DNA of 55,635 bases, from positions 1 to 55,635 of the forward strand of contig DATIAR010000085.1 of NCBI GenBank assembly GCA_035457865.1. The letters run 5' to 3'. Positions 42,078 through 51,685 of the stretch are shown piece by piece (positions within the stretch are counted from its first letter, which is position 1; each line of letters opens with the position of its first letter). Both the position numbers and the translations under genes were made by a program. A model generated the notes under the pieces. It was not told the DNA's origin. It saw nothing but the letters and a program-made list of their open reading frames with translations, and did not search any database. The stretch is from UBA8516 sp035457865. GTDB lineage: Archaea > Thermoproteota > Nitrososphaeria > Nitrososphaerales > Nitrosopumilaceae.

Positions 42078-42395
42078 TTATTGTCCAAGGATGATGAACA
42101 TCATGACGATACCATAAATTGCAATTGATTCAACCATACCTACAAAGATGAATACTTTGGATTGCAGAGCTGGATTTTCACTGATTACGGCAAGACCTGC
42201 AGAACCTACGTAGCCAAGACCTACACCTGCACCAAGTGCCGCAAGACCAAATGCAAGACCTGCACCAATTAACTTAGTAGAACTATCCCCGGCAGCACTA
42301 ACTGCGGGTTCTTGAGCAAATGCAAGACCGGTTAATCCAGAAATTGATATTATCAGTACAGCAAGAAGCATGTAAACTGCAGATTTCATTCTCAA
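42078..42395 (-). CDS. atpK: A/V-type ATPase subunit K (rotor ring proteolipid)
   Basis: 105 residues: a signal-peptide-like first helix ending at 'GLAFAQ', then one hairpin of two helices. 'GAGLAFGLAALGAGVGLGYVG' (shortened: 'LAFGLAALGAGVGLG') is helix one and 'GMVESIAIYGIVMMFIILG' helix two, with the ion-binding Glu in 'VES'. One acidic residue per hairpin suggests a normal ring stoichiometry. TTG 42395 has GGAG at 42402-42405 upstream, and ATG 42389 lies two codons later; the start is uncertain between them. Last gene of the leftward operon. Confidence 0.93.
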   Translation of the reverse strand: MRMKSAVYMLLAVLIISISGLTGLAFAQEPAVSAAGDSSTKLIGAGLAFGLAALGAGVGLGYVGSAGLAVISENPALQSKVFIFVGMVESIAIYGIVMMFIILGQ

Positions 42396-42441
42396 TATTG
42401 GCTCCTTCTCATGCTATATTTAAATCATGATATAAAATTTA

Positions 42442-42573
42442 TCAAATTTTATCAAGTGTTTTTTTCTTGAAGGATTTCAGATCGTCTTGTATAGTTTTGA
42501 TAAAAGATTCTTCTTCCTTTTCCAATCTTTCCTTTGCACTTTCTAGTAATTTTTTGATATCTTCTTTTGCCAT
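42442..42573 (-). CDS. 43-residue charged helical peptide in the ATPase operon
   Basis: Read by hand. ATG at 42573 overlaps the stop of atpD (TAATG), TGA at 42442. The peptide begins MAKEDIKKLLESAKERLEKE and continues with alternating acid and base to the end, a single amphipathic coiled-coil helix. The start overlap with atpD and its position before atpK argue that it is translated and belongs to the ATPase. It could be a shortened H-type stalk helix or a regulator; no known family is recognised. Confidence 0.65.
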   Translation of the reverse strand: MAKEDIKKLLESAKERLEKEEESFIKTIQDDLKSFKKKTLDKI

Positions 42574-43208
42574 TATGCTTTTCTCTTCTCAATGACAGCT
42601 TTGACTTTTTTTAATCTTGCGAATTCTTCTCGTTCCCTTTCTTCAAGTGTAGAAAGTATGAATTTTACTCGTAGTTGGTACTGTGGAATAATGACATTTT
42701 CAAGTGCGTTAAGTAGTTTTTGAGTTTTTTCTAATGCTTTTGCAAGACTGAATATAGAGTTTTCATATTCAGCTGCCTTGCATATTTGTGAAAGCATTGT
42801 CTTGATTTGTTTTGCTGCTCTGTCAATTGATGCATTTGTATCAGCAAATCCATAAGGCATGGACTTTGTGTCAGTTTCTTTTACTGTAAGAGCAGGAATT
42901 GATACATCTACTACGCGCTTGACTGTTACATCTACTTGCATTACTGCAGGTGTAGATTGTGCAACCGAGTCTACGGTGTTTGTACCTAATGAAAGATATG
43001 CATCGTTAACTGATCTGTATATGTCTTGAAGTGGATTCCAAATGTCTCCTCGAGCTTTTGTTGCTTCATTAATCATTTCATCTATTCTTTTTAGTAAAAC
43101 CTCACGTTTGTCATCAAGAATTTTTTGTACCATCTTTGCTACTTGACTTGATCTTTTATACTTGAGAAGCTCTATTTTTGTTGCAGTAACATTTTGTCCA
43201 AAGGACAT
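42573..43208 (-). CDS. atpD: A/V-type ATPase subunit D (central stalk)
   Basis: 211 residues; N-terminal 'VTATKIELLKYKRSSQVAK' and a long antiparallel coiled coil ending '..KFILSTLEEREREEFARLKKVKAVIEKRK' (shortened: 'LEEREREEFARLKKVK') are typical of subunit D, the rotating shaft. It abuts atpB with no gap and overlaps the 43-aa peptide gene by one base. Confidence 0.95.
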   Translation of the reverse strand: MSFGQNVTATKIELLKYKRSSQVAKMVQKILDDKREVLLKRIDEMINEATKARGDIWNPLQDIYRSVNDAYLSLGTNTVDSVAQSTPAVMQVDVTVKRVVDVSIPALTVKETDTKSMPYGFADTNASIDRAAKQIKTMLSQICKAAEYENSIFSLAKALEKTQKLLNALENVIIPQYQLRVKFILSTLEEREREEFARLKKVKAVIEKRKA

Positions 43209-44594
43209 TTAGCTCGCCTTGTAGTATTGATCGATAAACTTGTCTTTGACTTTGGTAAGCTCGCCTTTTGGTAGGATAGAACCTGTCTTCCATTCTAATC
43301 CAAGTGTTTCTTCAAGAACTCTGTTTTCGTCTACACCTTGCGACAAAACGTTTTGTTCAAATGCGTCTCCGACGTCCATGTATTTTATGTCAATACCAGT
43401 AAGCCCTGCTTTTCCTACAATTTCAGAAAGCGCCCTTACTTCTTGTGCTCTTGAATAAGCATCATACATTTGGTTAGCAATTTCCATATGATCTGCACGT
43501 GTTCTTCCTTCACCAACACCATCCTTCATGATTCTACTAAGACTCATCAAAACATTAACTGGTGGATAGATGCCTTTTCTAAACAAGTCCCTACCTAAAA
43601 CGATCTGTCCTTCTGTGATATATCCAGTCAGATCAGGAATTGGATGGGTAATATCATCAGCTGGCATACTAAGTATTGGCATTTGTGTCACGCTTCCCTT
43701 TTTATCACGCAGTCTTCCGGCTCTTTCGTAAATTGTTGAAAGGTCTGTATAGAGATATCCCGGATAGCCTTTTCTTCCAGGTACTTCTTCTCTTGCTGCA
43801 CTAATTTCACGTAAAGCTTCTGCATAGTTTGTCATGTCTGTGAGTATAACAAGAACATGCATGCCAAGGTCATATGCAAGATATTCAGCTACTGTGAGTG
43901 CCACACGAGGGGTAATGATTCTTTCAATAGCGGGGTCATCAGCCAGATTAAGAAAGAGTACACTTCTTTTAAGTGCACCAGATTCTTCAAGACTTCGCTT
44001 AAAGTACTGTGCCTCGCTGTATTGCACTCCAATTGCTGCAAAGACCACAGCAAATTCTTCACCACTTCCAATTACTGTTGCTTGCCTTGCAATTTGAGCA
44101 GCCAAGATGTTATGTGACATTCCAGAACCAGAAAATATTGGAAGCTTTTGACCTCTAACGAGTGTCAACATTCCGTCTATGACTGAAACACCAGTTTGAA
44201 TAAAGTCTTTTGGATAATCTCTTTGCTCTGGATTCATTGGTTCACCGTTGATATCTAAAAATTTAGAAGCTATTGGATCAGGAAGTCCATCATTTGGCCT
44301 TCCAAGTCCATCAAATACTCGACCAAGAACTTCGGCAGAAACTGGCATCGTCATTGTTCTTCCAATGAATTTTGCCTTTGTTCCAGAAATTGAAAGCCCT
44401 GTTGTTCCCTCAAAAACCTGAACTACAGCTTTTCCAAATCCAACTTCCATAACTTTTCCTAGTCTTTTTTCTCCACTTGTTGTCTGAATTTCTACAAGCT
44501 CATCAAATGAAGCCTTGTCCACTCCATCAACAATAACAAGTGGTCCCTTAATTTCTGCAATTTTGCTATATTCTATCCCGCCCTCTAGTGTCAA
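43209..44594 (-). CDS. atpB: A/V-type ATPase subunit B (regulatory)
   Basis: 461 residues with 'FSGSGMSHNILAAQIARQA' in place of a catalytic P-loop, 'VVFAAIGVQYSEAQYF' and 'YLYTDLSTIYERAGR', as expected for the non-catalytic B subunit that alternates with A in the hexamer. It overlaps atpA by 4 bp. Confidence 0.97.
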   Translation of the reverse strand: MTLEGGIEYSKIAEIKGPLVIVDGVDKASFDELVEIQTTSGEKRLGKVMEVGFGKAVVQVFEGTTGLSISGTKAKFIGRTMTMPVSAEVLGRVFDGLGRPNDGLPDPIASKFLDINGEPMNPEQRDYPKDFIQTGVSVIDGMLTLVRGQKLPIFSGSGMSHNILAAQIARQATVIGSGEEFAVVFAAIGVQYSEAQYFKRSLEESGALKRSVLFLNLADDPAIERIITPRVALTVAEYLAYDLGMHVLVILTDMTNYAEALREISAAREEVPGRKGYPGYLYTDLSTIYERAGRLRDKKGSVTQMPILSMPADDITHPIPDLTGYITEGQIVLGRDLFRKGIYPPVNVLMSLSRIMKDGVGEGRTRADHMEIANQMYDAYSRAQEVRALSEIVGKAGLTGIDIKYMDVGDAFEQNVLSQGVDENRVLEETLGLEWKTGSILPKGELTKVKDKFIDQYYKAS

Positions 44595-46369
44595 GTTGTG
44601 ACTTTCACTCCCATAATATTTTTGAATTGTTCATTCATCAATGAATCGAGTTGATCAAGCTTTGCAATTTGATCGTCAGGAACCTCCATTCTTGCTTTCA
44701 ATATATTACTAATTACAGACATTGCACGAATGTCTGGAAGAGTTGCACCTTCCTTTAGTGCACGTTGACCACCCTTGTAGAAATTAACCATGAGTTTTAA
44801 AAGCTTGAGTTGTTTTTTAGGACTGCAATAGGTATCTACGTTATCAAATGAGTTTTGTTGTAAGATTCCTATCTTTATCATTCTAGCTACCTCTAAGATG
44901 AGTTTTTCTTCATCTGGTAGTGCTTCAGGTCCTAGCAATCTTACAATTTCTTTGAGAGTGTCTTCTCTTTGTAATACTGAATATGCTTCATTTCTAAGAT
45001 GTAACCATTCATCACTAACATTTGCGCTCCACCACTTTGCAATATCAGAAAGATAACCAGAATAGCTATTCATCCAATTGATTGAGGGATAATGTCTGGA
45101 ATATGCAAGTCTTGCATCTAATGCCCAGAAAGTCTTGATAAATCTAATTGTATGAGTCGTTACAGGTTCTGTAAAGTCACCACCAGATGGTGATACAGCG
45201 CCAACAAGAGTCACGGATCCTTCTCTTTCCGGACTGCCAAGAGCACTTACACGTCCTGCTCTTTCATAAAATTCAGCCAATCTTGATGCAAGATATGACG
45301 GATAACCTTCTTCTGCTGGCATTTCTTCTAGTCTTCCACTCATTTCTCGTAACGCTTCTGCCCATCTACTTGTCGAATCTGCAACAAGTACGACGTGTTT
45401 TCCCATGTCCCTATAATATTCAGCAATTGTAACTCCGGTGTAGATGCTTGCTTCTCTTGCAGCTACTGGCATGTTACTTGTATTTGCAACAAGAACAGTT
45501 CTTTCCATCAAAGGTCTTCCAGTATTTGGATCTTTTAGATGTGGAAATTCTACAAGAACTTCAGTCATTTCATTTCCTCTTTCGCCACATCCAATGTAAA
45601 CTACAACCTGAGAATCCGCCCATTTTGCAATTTGGTGTAGTGTTACAGTTTTTCCAGTGCCAAATGCACCTGGAATAGAACCTGTTCCTCCCTTTGCTAT
45701 TGGAAAGAATGTATCAATAACACGTTGTCCTGTAATTAGTGGAACTGTAGGATCGAATCTCTGCTTGTATGGTCGTGGCTTTCTTACTGGCCATCTATGA
45801 TACATCTTAAGTGGTATTTTTTTTCCATCACTTTCTGTAACAGCTATCTCTGTCTCAAGGTCATATTCACCCTCACTAACAATGCTGACAAGTTTGCTAT
45901 CAGGATGATCAGGTGGAACGAGAATGCTGTGTTTGATTAATTGAGTTTCGTCAACTATACCAAGCACATCTCCTCCTTGTATTTTATCGCCTACTTTGAC
46001 AGTTGGTGAAAACTTGTATTTTTTTGTCATGTCTACAGGAGTTGTTGTAACACCTCTGCCGATGAAAGCTCCAGATTTCTTGGAAAGCTCGTTTAGCGGT
46101 CTTTGTATTCCATCATAAATTTGTCCGATGATTCCAGGACCAAGTAAAACACTCAATGGATTACCTGTACCAATGACTGGTTCACCTGGTTTCAATCCGC
46201 TTGTTGATTCATAAACTTGGATAAATGCAACATCGCCTGTTAGACGAATTACTTCACCAATAAGATTCAGGTTTCCTACTGAAACCGTTTCATACATTTT
46301 TGCATCAGACATTCCATCTGCTTTAACTGCAGGACCGCTAACCCAAACTATTTTTCCTTTTGCAACCAT
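44591..46369 (-). CDS. atpA: A/V-type ATPase subunit A (catalytic)
   Basis: 592 residues with the long non-homologous insert near residues 110-195 that marks A subunits. The P-loop is 'GAFGTGKT' (234-241), preceded by 'GGTGSIPG'; 'CGERGNEMTEVLVEFP' and 'ADSTSRWAEALREMSGRLEE' follow. This subunit makes or hydrolyses ATP. It has no intein. Two bp separate it from atpE. Confidence 0.97.
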   Translation of the reverse strand: MVAKGKIVWVSGPAVKADGMSDAKMYETVSVGNLNLIGEVIRLTGDVAFIQVYESTSGLKPGEPVIGTGNPLSVLLGPGIIGQIYDGIQRPLNELSKKSGAFIGRGVTTTPVDMTKKYKFSPTVKVGDKIQGGDVLGIVDETQLIKHSILVPPDHPDSKLVSIVSEGEYDLETEIAVTESDGKKIPLKMYHRWPVRKPRPYKQRFDPTVPLITGQRVIDTFFPIAKGGTGSIPGAFGTGKTVTLHQIAKWADSQVVVYIGCGERGNEMTEVLVEFPHLKDPNTGRPLMERTVLVANTSNMPVAAREASIYTGVTIAEYYRDMGKHVVLVADSTSRWAEALREMSGRLEEMPAEEGYPSYLASRLAEFYERAGRVSALGSPEREGSVTLVGAVSPSGGDFTEPVTTHTIRFIKTFWALDARLAYSRHYPSINWMNSYSGYLSDIAKWWSANVSDEWLHLRNEAYSVLQREDTLKEIVRLLGPEALPDEEKLILEVARMIKIGILQQNSFDNVDTYCSPKKQLKLLKLMVNFYKGGQRALKEGATLPDIRAMSVISNILKARMEVPDDQIAKLDQLDSLMNEQFKNIMGVKVTT

Positions 46370-46371
46370 AG

Positions 46372-46965
46372 CTATCTGCCGAATCTGATTGCAATGTCTT
46401 TCCTTATTAAAGGCTTTAGACGTTCGATTCTTGTATCGATTGTATTATCAAGGCTCATCGATCCATCTTTTGATTTTACTATTACACCACCAAGACAATT
46501 AATTGTGTTAGAAGATAATGTTGCACCAGAAAATTTAGATAAAATTGATTGTACTACTGATTTGTCTTTTGAGTTGCATTCTACAATAACATTAGAAGTA
46601 CCAAGTCCTTTTACTGATTCGTCAAGTAATTGAGTCAGAAGTTTTGTATAATCCTCATTTCGTACCAAGTCATTTAGTTTTTCTATAGCTTTTGTAAAGA
46701 CTTTTTCAACCGAGTCCTCAACAAGCAGAAGTTGTTTGTTTCTAGCTTCAAGAGCTGCACTTCCTGAGATTTGTTTTTGAAGTTTGTCTGCCTCCTTTTT
46801 ACCATCTGCAAGTATTCTATCATATTCTTGCTCTAGTGAAGAGAGAGAATTAGTAAGGGTGCTTTTAGAGTCGTCAAGTGATTGTTTTAAGCTTGAAAGT
46901 AGCTCATTTTCAGATTGATTCAAAATCTTATCGACAGTTTTCTCTAATGCAGGGCTAGATGTCAA
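46372..46965 (-). CDS. atpE: A/V-type ATPase subunit E (peripheral stalk)
   Basis: 197 residues, with an N-terminal coiled coil ('LEQEYDRILADGKKEADKLQ') and a C-terminal globular domain containing 'CLGGVIVKSKDGSMSLDNTIDTR' (shortened: 'GGVIVKSKDGSMSLDNTID'), the usual E-subunit pattern. It is first in the leftward ATPase operon E-A-B-D-(43 aa)-K and divergent from atpI. Confidence 0.92.
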   Translation of the reverse strand: MTSSPALEKTVDKILNQSENELLSSLKQSLDDSKSTLTNSLSSLEQEYDRILADGKKEADKLQKQISGSAALEARNKQLLLVEDSVEKVFTKAIEKLNDLVRNEDYTKLLTQLLDESVKGLGTSNVIVECNSKDKSVVQSILSKFSGATLSSNTINCLGGVIVKSKDGSMSLDNTIDTRIERLKPLIRKDIAIRFGR

Positions 46966-47025
46966 CGATCAGGCGTTTAATGCTAACAGATTTTAATGTT
47001 TTGACCAGAAAAAAAATTCTTAGAA

Positions 47026-47040
47026 ACGTTTTAAAAACGT
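47026..47040 (+). promoter_or_regulatory. TATA region and near-palindrome before atpI
   Basis: acgtttt and aaaacgt flank a central A (47026-47040), forming a 15-bp near-palindrome that also contains the TATA-like gttttaaaaa, centred about 28 bp before the atpI TTG at 47062. It fits a leaderless promoter; the symmetry may be a regulator site or simply the box. Confidence 0.4.
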
Positions 47041-47061
47041 GAAACCAACCGTGGATCTGTC

Positions 47062-49164
47062 TTGGTTGTAGCAGAACTTATGTTAGGAACGATTATTGTA
47101 CCAAGAACAGAGTCTCCAGAAGCAATATCAAGACTGACTGAATTTGAATGGTTTCATAAAATAGAAACCCAAAATGATACTGTTACTCCTGAAATTGATG
47201 ATTTGTTATTAAAAGTTCAAAAGCTCTATCAATCAGTCGATGAAGTTGTTAAGGGTCTTCAAATTCCTACACGGGTTGGAATAATGGAAGTTTTGTTCAA
47301 AGGTTTGGTGATAAAAAGAAATCAGTATGAGCTTGATGAAATTGCAACAATGATTAGTGATTTAGAAGAAAAAAGTCATGCAGTAATAGATGGACCAGCA
47401 AAACTTCTAGAAGACTATGCAAATACGAAACGTTCACTTGAAGAATACACAAGTCTTAAAGAAACACTTGAGGTTGTAAAAAAATTGAATATTGATCTAA
47501 GCAATCTTGGGCAGATGAAATATTTTTATACAAATCTATTTGTAATAAATTCTTCAGATTTTGCTGAGATTAGTCGCACCCTAGAGGGAATTACAATTTT
47601 CAAGTACGAGTTAGATAGTAAATTAAAAACAGCAATCATAATTTTTACTGATACACAAGACTCTGAGAGAGTTCTTAAGGTTCTTCGAAGCTTCAATGCA
47701 AATCCGTTTATTATTCCACAAGGAATACCACAGAATCCAAGTCAAGCATACACCTTGGCTGTTTCAAAAATTACTGAACTTACTACAAAAGAAAAAAAGC
47801 TTGCAAAAGAACTTTCTGAAACAAAAAAGAAAATTCGTGGTCCAATTTTATCGTTGCATGAAGGTTCTGGTATCGCAAAAGATGTACTTGAAAAAATGCG
47901 TAAACCTGGCGGAACAAAACGATTTGCCGTAATACAAGGATACATTCCACGTACAATGGAAAAAAAATTCATAGATACAACAAAGAGATGGATGTCAATA
48001 ACTGAGGAGATAACGGACCCAAAAATACTCAAGGAAACACCAATACTTTTTGCCAACAAAGCATGGACTAGAACTTTTGAAGTCATTACAGAGAGTCAGG
48101 GTATACCAAAGCGCGGAGAAGCAGATCCGACTCCAATGATTGCAATCATGTGGCCAATATTCTATGGAATTATGTTTGCTGATTTTGGTCACGGAATCCT
48201 GCTTATGCTTTTAGGATTATTGTTCAAATTCAAAGGTCAGGGAACACTTGCAAAATGGGGAATGTTGATTGCCATATCAGGTGGCTCTGCAGCATTTGCA
48301 GGAATACTAACTGGTGAGGCGTTTGGATTTCATTTAGAAGAATTTGATGCAGTACATGCACTTTTAGAAGAAGGTGGACCCTTGCATTCCATAAAATGGT
48401 TAGTAGGAATCATAAGCGTAGCTGAATTAAACTTTGAACAAGTAATTAGGATTCTAAAAGTTTCCATATTTCTTGGAATAGTGCATTTGGTATGGGCGTT
48501 TATTTTACACATTAGAAGACTCTATCGAAGAGGAGACAAGCTTACAATGTTTACAGAAGCTATTCCAACTCTTGTAATGTATGGCGGGGTCGTAGTCATC
48601 ATGATGACTGCAATTGGTTCTGGTTATGATATAATGAACATGTATTCACGCATTCACAATGAACCTGTTCCATGGGTTACTATACTTGTTGGAGACTGGG
48701 CACGTGTTTGGATTGTTGCTCGAATTGCAATACCAGTGACTATTGGTTGCATGGGAATGATAATGGTTGGTGGAATACTTCATAATAAAAAACATCCAGG
48801 AGAGGGTGGAAGTATAATGAATGTTGTAATTGAGGTACTTTTAGTAAAAACAGTAGAGCTCTTGTCACACACGATAAGCTATGCAAGAATTGGCATTATG
48901 CTTCTTGTTCATGCAGCACTTTTACTTACTGTAAATAATTCGTATCATTCTATGGGAGGATCAGAATCGGTTGGTGGACTAGCATTGATAATTGGTGGAA
49001 ATCTTGGAATAATGATGATTGAAGGTTTGATTGTATACATCCAGTCTTTGAGGCTTCATCTTTACGAATTTTTTACAAAGTGGTATGATGGAGGCGGAAA
49101 ACCATTCAAAAAGATTGCACCAGAAATGCTGTATAATCAGCTTTTATGGAAGAAAAGAGACTAG
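47062..49164 (+). CDS. atpI: A/V-type ATPase subunit I (membrane stator, subunit a)
   Basis: 700 residues: a cytoplasmic N-terminal half with coiled coils (for example 'ELTTKEKKLAKELSETKKK') and a C-terminal half with about eight helices. 'DPTPMIAIMWPIFYGIMFADFGHGILLMLLG' (shortened: 'WPIFYGIMFADFGHG') and 'HTISYARIGIMLLVHAALL', with the essential Arg in 'YAR.G', are family motifs. It forms the ion half-channels. Start TTG 47062; other codons near are possible. Transcribed away from the main operon, ending in a 4-bp convergent overlap with the rhodanese gene. Confidence 0.95.
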   Translation: MVVAELMLGTIIVPRTESPEAISRLTEFEWFHKIETQNDTVTPEIDDLLLKVQKLYQSVDEVVKGLQIPTRVGIMEVLFKGLVIKRNQYELDEIATMISDLEEKSHAVIDGPAKLLEDYANTKRSLEEYTSLKETLEVVKKLNIDLSNLGQMKYFYTNLFVINSSDFAEISRTLEGITIFKYELDSKLKTAIIIFTDTQDSERVLKVLRSFNANPFIIPQGIPQNPSQAYTLAVSKITELTTKEKKLAKELSETKKKIRGPILSLHEGSGIAKDVLEKMRKPGGTKRFAVIQGYIPRTMEKKFIDTTKRWMSITEEITDPKILKETPILFANKAWTRTFEVITESQGIPKRGEADPTPMIAIMWPIFYGIMFADFGHGILLMLLGLLFKFKGQGTLAKWGMLIAISGGSAAFAGILTGEAFGFHLEEFDAVHALLEEGGPLHSIKWLVGIISVAELNFEQVIRILKVSIFLGIVHLVWAFILHIRRLYRRGDKLTMFTEAIPTLVMYGGVVVIMMTAIGSGYDIMNMYSRIHNEPVPWVTILVGDWARVWIVARIAIPVTIGCMGMIMVGGILHNKKHPGEGGSIMNVVIEVLLVKTVELLSHTISYARIGIMLLVHAALLLTVNNSYHSMGGSESVGGLALIIGGNLGIMMIEGLIVYIQSLRLHLYEFFTKWYDGGGKPFKKIAPEMLYNQLLWKKRD

Positions 49165-49937
49165 ACTACTGGGAGTTCCAATCTATTTCCCCATTCTCCC
49201 CAAGAACCTACATAGACTTTGACATTTTTGAATCCAAGTTTTTTGAGAGCTAGAAATGAATTTGCAGCTCTGTAACCTCCTTGACAATAAGTTACTATCT
49301 CCTCATCTTGAGATATTTGTTGATAGAGTTCAGAAAGAGATTTGTTCGCTTTCATTTTTCCATCCTCTGCAATGTTAAGGTTCCAATCTATGTTTATCGC
49401 ATTTGGAATATGGCCACTTCTTGCAGCTCGTATTACTCTGCCATCAAATTCTTCTTTTGATCTGGCATCAACAAGTTTTATTTTATCTAAATTTTTTTTG
49501 ATGTACTCATATCCAGCAACAATATTTTTGTTAGTTTTCCCAGAAAACTTTGCAGGTTTGAAACCGTTTGTTTTTGTTTCTAAAGGAAGGTTTTCACTTT
49601 TCCATTTTTTTATTCCTCCATCGAGCATGAAAACTTGAGGATGTGAAAAATATAACAAAAGCCATACACCGCGAGCTGCACTCATTCCAGAAATTTCATC
49701 ATAAAATACAACTTTCTTTTCTGTTGTTATTCCAACATATGAAAGAAGTTTTTGCATTTCCATATCAAATGCCTTCATTCCTTCTTTTGATGTATCAGAC
49801 CAATGATAATAAAACAGATCTAAATTTACAGCACCTGGAATATGCTCAATAGAGTAATCTTTGTATGATCTGGCATCAACCAAGATCAAATTTGGATCTT
49901 CTAGAGTTTTTGCCAAGTCGTTAACAGTGATAAACAT
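49161..49937 (-). CDS. Sulfurtransferase with two rhodanese domains
   Basis: 258 residues with two rhodanese repeats: an inactive N-terminal one ('LILVDARSYKDYSIEHIPGA') and a C-terminal one with the active-site Cys in 'VTYCQGGYRAANSF'. This is the layout of thiosulfate sulfurtransferases and 3-mercaptopyruvate sulfurtransferases. The six-residue loop starting at Cys would suit thiosulfate ('C-[RK]-x-G-x-[RT]' type) but the substrate is not settled by CQGGYR. The gene lies between atpI and amt with no clear functional link. Confidence 0.9.
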   Translation of the reverse strand: MFITVNDLAKTLEDPNLILVDARSYKDYSIEHIPGAVNLDLFYYHWSDTSKEGMKAFDMEMQKLLSYVGITTEKKVVFYDEISGMSAARGVWLLLYFSHPQVFMLDGGIKKWKSENLPLETKTNGFKPAKFSGKTNKNIVAGYEYIKKNLDKIKLVDARSKEEFDGRVIRAARSGHIPNAINIDWNLNIAEDGKMKANKSLSELYQQISQDEEIVTYCQGGYRAANSFLALKKLGFKNVKVYVGSWGEWGNRLELPVV

Positions 49938-50015
49938 GGAGTAGAATTAGTTGACGATATCTAAATTCATTTCACAATGAGATGGTATTAGAATAAAAAG
50001 GAAAGTGTTAGCGTA

Positions 50016-51485
50016 CTATTCGTTTACGTACGCTCTTTCGCCATGCTGTGCTATGTCAAGACCGACTTCTTCCTCTTTTGGAGTAACTCGTATACTGCCT
50101 GGCCACACTGCATCCATAATCTTGATTATGATTGCTGTAATACCTACTGCCCAAGCCATTGCTGCAAATGCACCAATTGCGTTGTTTAGTAGTTGTTGTG
50201 GATTTCCAAAGGCGAGTCCATCAGCACCCCACGGTGTAAATCGCTTTTCTGCAAATACACCAGTAAGAAGTGCACCGACTAATCCTCCAATGCCATGTAC
50301 TGCCCATGTATCAAGTGCATCATCCCATTTGCGTCTGTTCTTAAACAATACTGCACCATAACATATGCATGATGCAGCAATGCCTATAATAATAGCAGAC
50401 ATTGGGGAGACGAAACCTGATGCTGGTGTAATAGCTACAAGACCGGCAACAGCACCTGTTGCTGCGCCAATTGTAGAGGGTTTTCCTGTATGGGCCCATG
50501 ATACTAACATCCATGTAACGGCTGCCATTCCTGTAGCAATTTGGGTTGCTACAAATGCACTAACCGCGTTTGTGGCAGCTGCTAGTGCAGATCCAGCGTT
50601 AAAGCCAAACCATCCAAACCAGAGCAAAGCTGCACCAAGAACTATCAGTGGTATGTTGTGAGGCTCCATTGGAACCTTTCCATATCCTAATCTTCTGCCC
50701 AACATCAGAGCTATTACTAGTCCTGAGAAGCCAGAAGTTATGTGGATTACAGTTCCGCCTGCAAAGTCAAGTGACGGAAGTGCGCCTGTCCAGCCTATTG
50801 CTGTACCACCTGTTCCTAGTGACCATGTCCAGTGAGCGGCAAAGTCATACACGAATGTTGCCCATAGTAGTATGAAGATCACGAATGCGCTAAACTTCAT
50901 TCTTTCAGCTAATGAAGCTACAATTAGTGCGGGAGTGATTATAGCGAACATCATCTGGAATACCATGACTGTCTGATTAGTAATAGTGACTCCGGTAATT
51001 CCACCGTAAACATCTGATGGAACGTCATGAAGTACGTTATTGAGTCCTACCCAGTCTAAAGTTCCTATGAATCCATTTCCTGCATCTGGACCAAAGGCAA
51101 GACTGTAGCCCCATAGAGTCCATTGTACTGCGATAATTCCAGTTGTGATGAATACCATCATCAACGAATTTACTGCATTCTTTGATCTTGAAAGTCCAGC
51201 ATAGAAAATTGCAAGTCCAGCGGGTGTCATTACCAACACGAGTGCTGAAGCTGTTAACATCCAAGCGGTGTCACCAGTATCTATCGGACATGGAACTAAA
51301 TTTCCATCTTCGTCTACTACTAGATTTTCGCTTTCATCTACTTCGAAGCAATGATATTTTACTGCAGGATCGTCTGCCGTATATGCAAGAGCGCTTCCTG
51401 AGAAGTTTATTGCCAGTAGCGTAGATGCCACTATAACAGCACTCAAGGTAAGTACCTTAGACCTTTGTGCTCTCTTCCAAAACAT
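50016..51485 (-). CDS. amt: Ammonium transporter (Amt family)
   Basis: 489 residues with 11-12 helices after a cleavable-looking leader ending near 'SGSALA'. An N-terminal outside segment carries two Cys ('VKYHCFEV', 'NLVPCPID'), likely a disulfide. Conserved pore residues are visible: 'FYAGLSRSKN', 'FDFAAHWTW'-type 'VYDFAAHWTWSLG' (first pore His) and 'DTWAVHGIGGLVGALLTG' (second pore His). It supplies ammonium for assimilation or oxidation. No glnK lies next to it in the window. Two related palindromes sit upstream of its start. Confidence 0.97.
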   Translation of the reverse strand: MFWKRAQRSKVLTLSAVIVASTLLAINFSGSALAYTADDPAVKYHCFEVDESENLVVDEDGNLVPCPIDTGDTAWMLTASALVLVMTPAGLAIFYAGLSRSKNAVNSLMMVFITTGIIAVQWTLWGYSLAFGPDAGNGFIGTLDWVGLNNVLHDVPSDVYGGITGVTITNQTVMVFQMMFAIITPALIVASLAERMKFSAFVIFILLWATFVYDFAAHWTWSLGTGGTAIGWTGALPSLDFAGGTVIHITSGFSGLVIALMLGRRLGYGKVPMEPHNIPLIVLGAALLWFGWFGFNAGSALAAATNAVSAFVATQIATGMAAVTWMLVSWAHTGKPSTIGAATGAVAGLVAITPASGFVSPMSAIIIGIAASCICYGAVLFKNRRKWDDALDTWAVHGIGGLVGALLTGVFAEKRFTPWGADGLAFGNPQQLLNNAIGAFAAMAWAVGITAIIIKIMDAVWPGSIRVTPKEEEVGLDIAQHGERAYVNE

Positions 51486-51523
51486 TGGATTCCTTTCTTT
51501 ATCGAAAGTATAAAAAACATTGT

Positions 51524-51538
51524 ATCATATTATGTGAT
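51524..51538. promoter_or_regulatory. Palindromic site A upstream of amt
   Basis: atcatattatgtgat is an imperfect palindrome about 39 bp upstream of the amt start, just outside a TATA-like stretch at 51509-51516. It differs from the reverse complement of site B by one base. Confidence 0.5.
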
Positions 51539-51577
51539 TTTTATGATATATGATGAGGTGATAAAATATTATATTGT

Positions 51578-51592
51578 ATCACATTATATGAT
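51578..51592. promoter_or_regulatory. Palindromic site B between amt and the winged-helix gene
   Basis: atcacattatatgat lies 54 bp (about five helical turns) from site A. Further partial copies occur at 51543-51554 (atgatatatgat) and 51614-51624 (tatatcataat), so the 200-bp gap is a cluster of related sites between two divergent genes. Confidence 0.5.
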
Positions 51593-51679
51593 AATATCGT
51601 AAAATGAATATTTTATATCATAATTGCCAAGTTCATCAACTTGTTTCCATTCAATCTAAAAAAATCAATCTAGGAAAAT

Positions 51680-51685
51680 GGAGGT
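51680..51685 (+). promoter_or_regulatory. Ribosome-binding site for the winged-helix gene
   Basis: GGAGGT lies 7 bases before TTG 51693. It overlaps the in-frame ATG at 51678, which therefore is unlikely to be the start. Confidence 0.6.
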
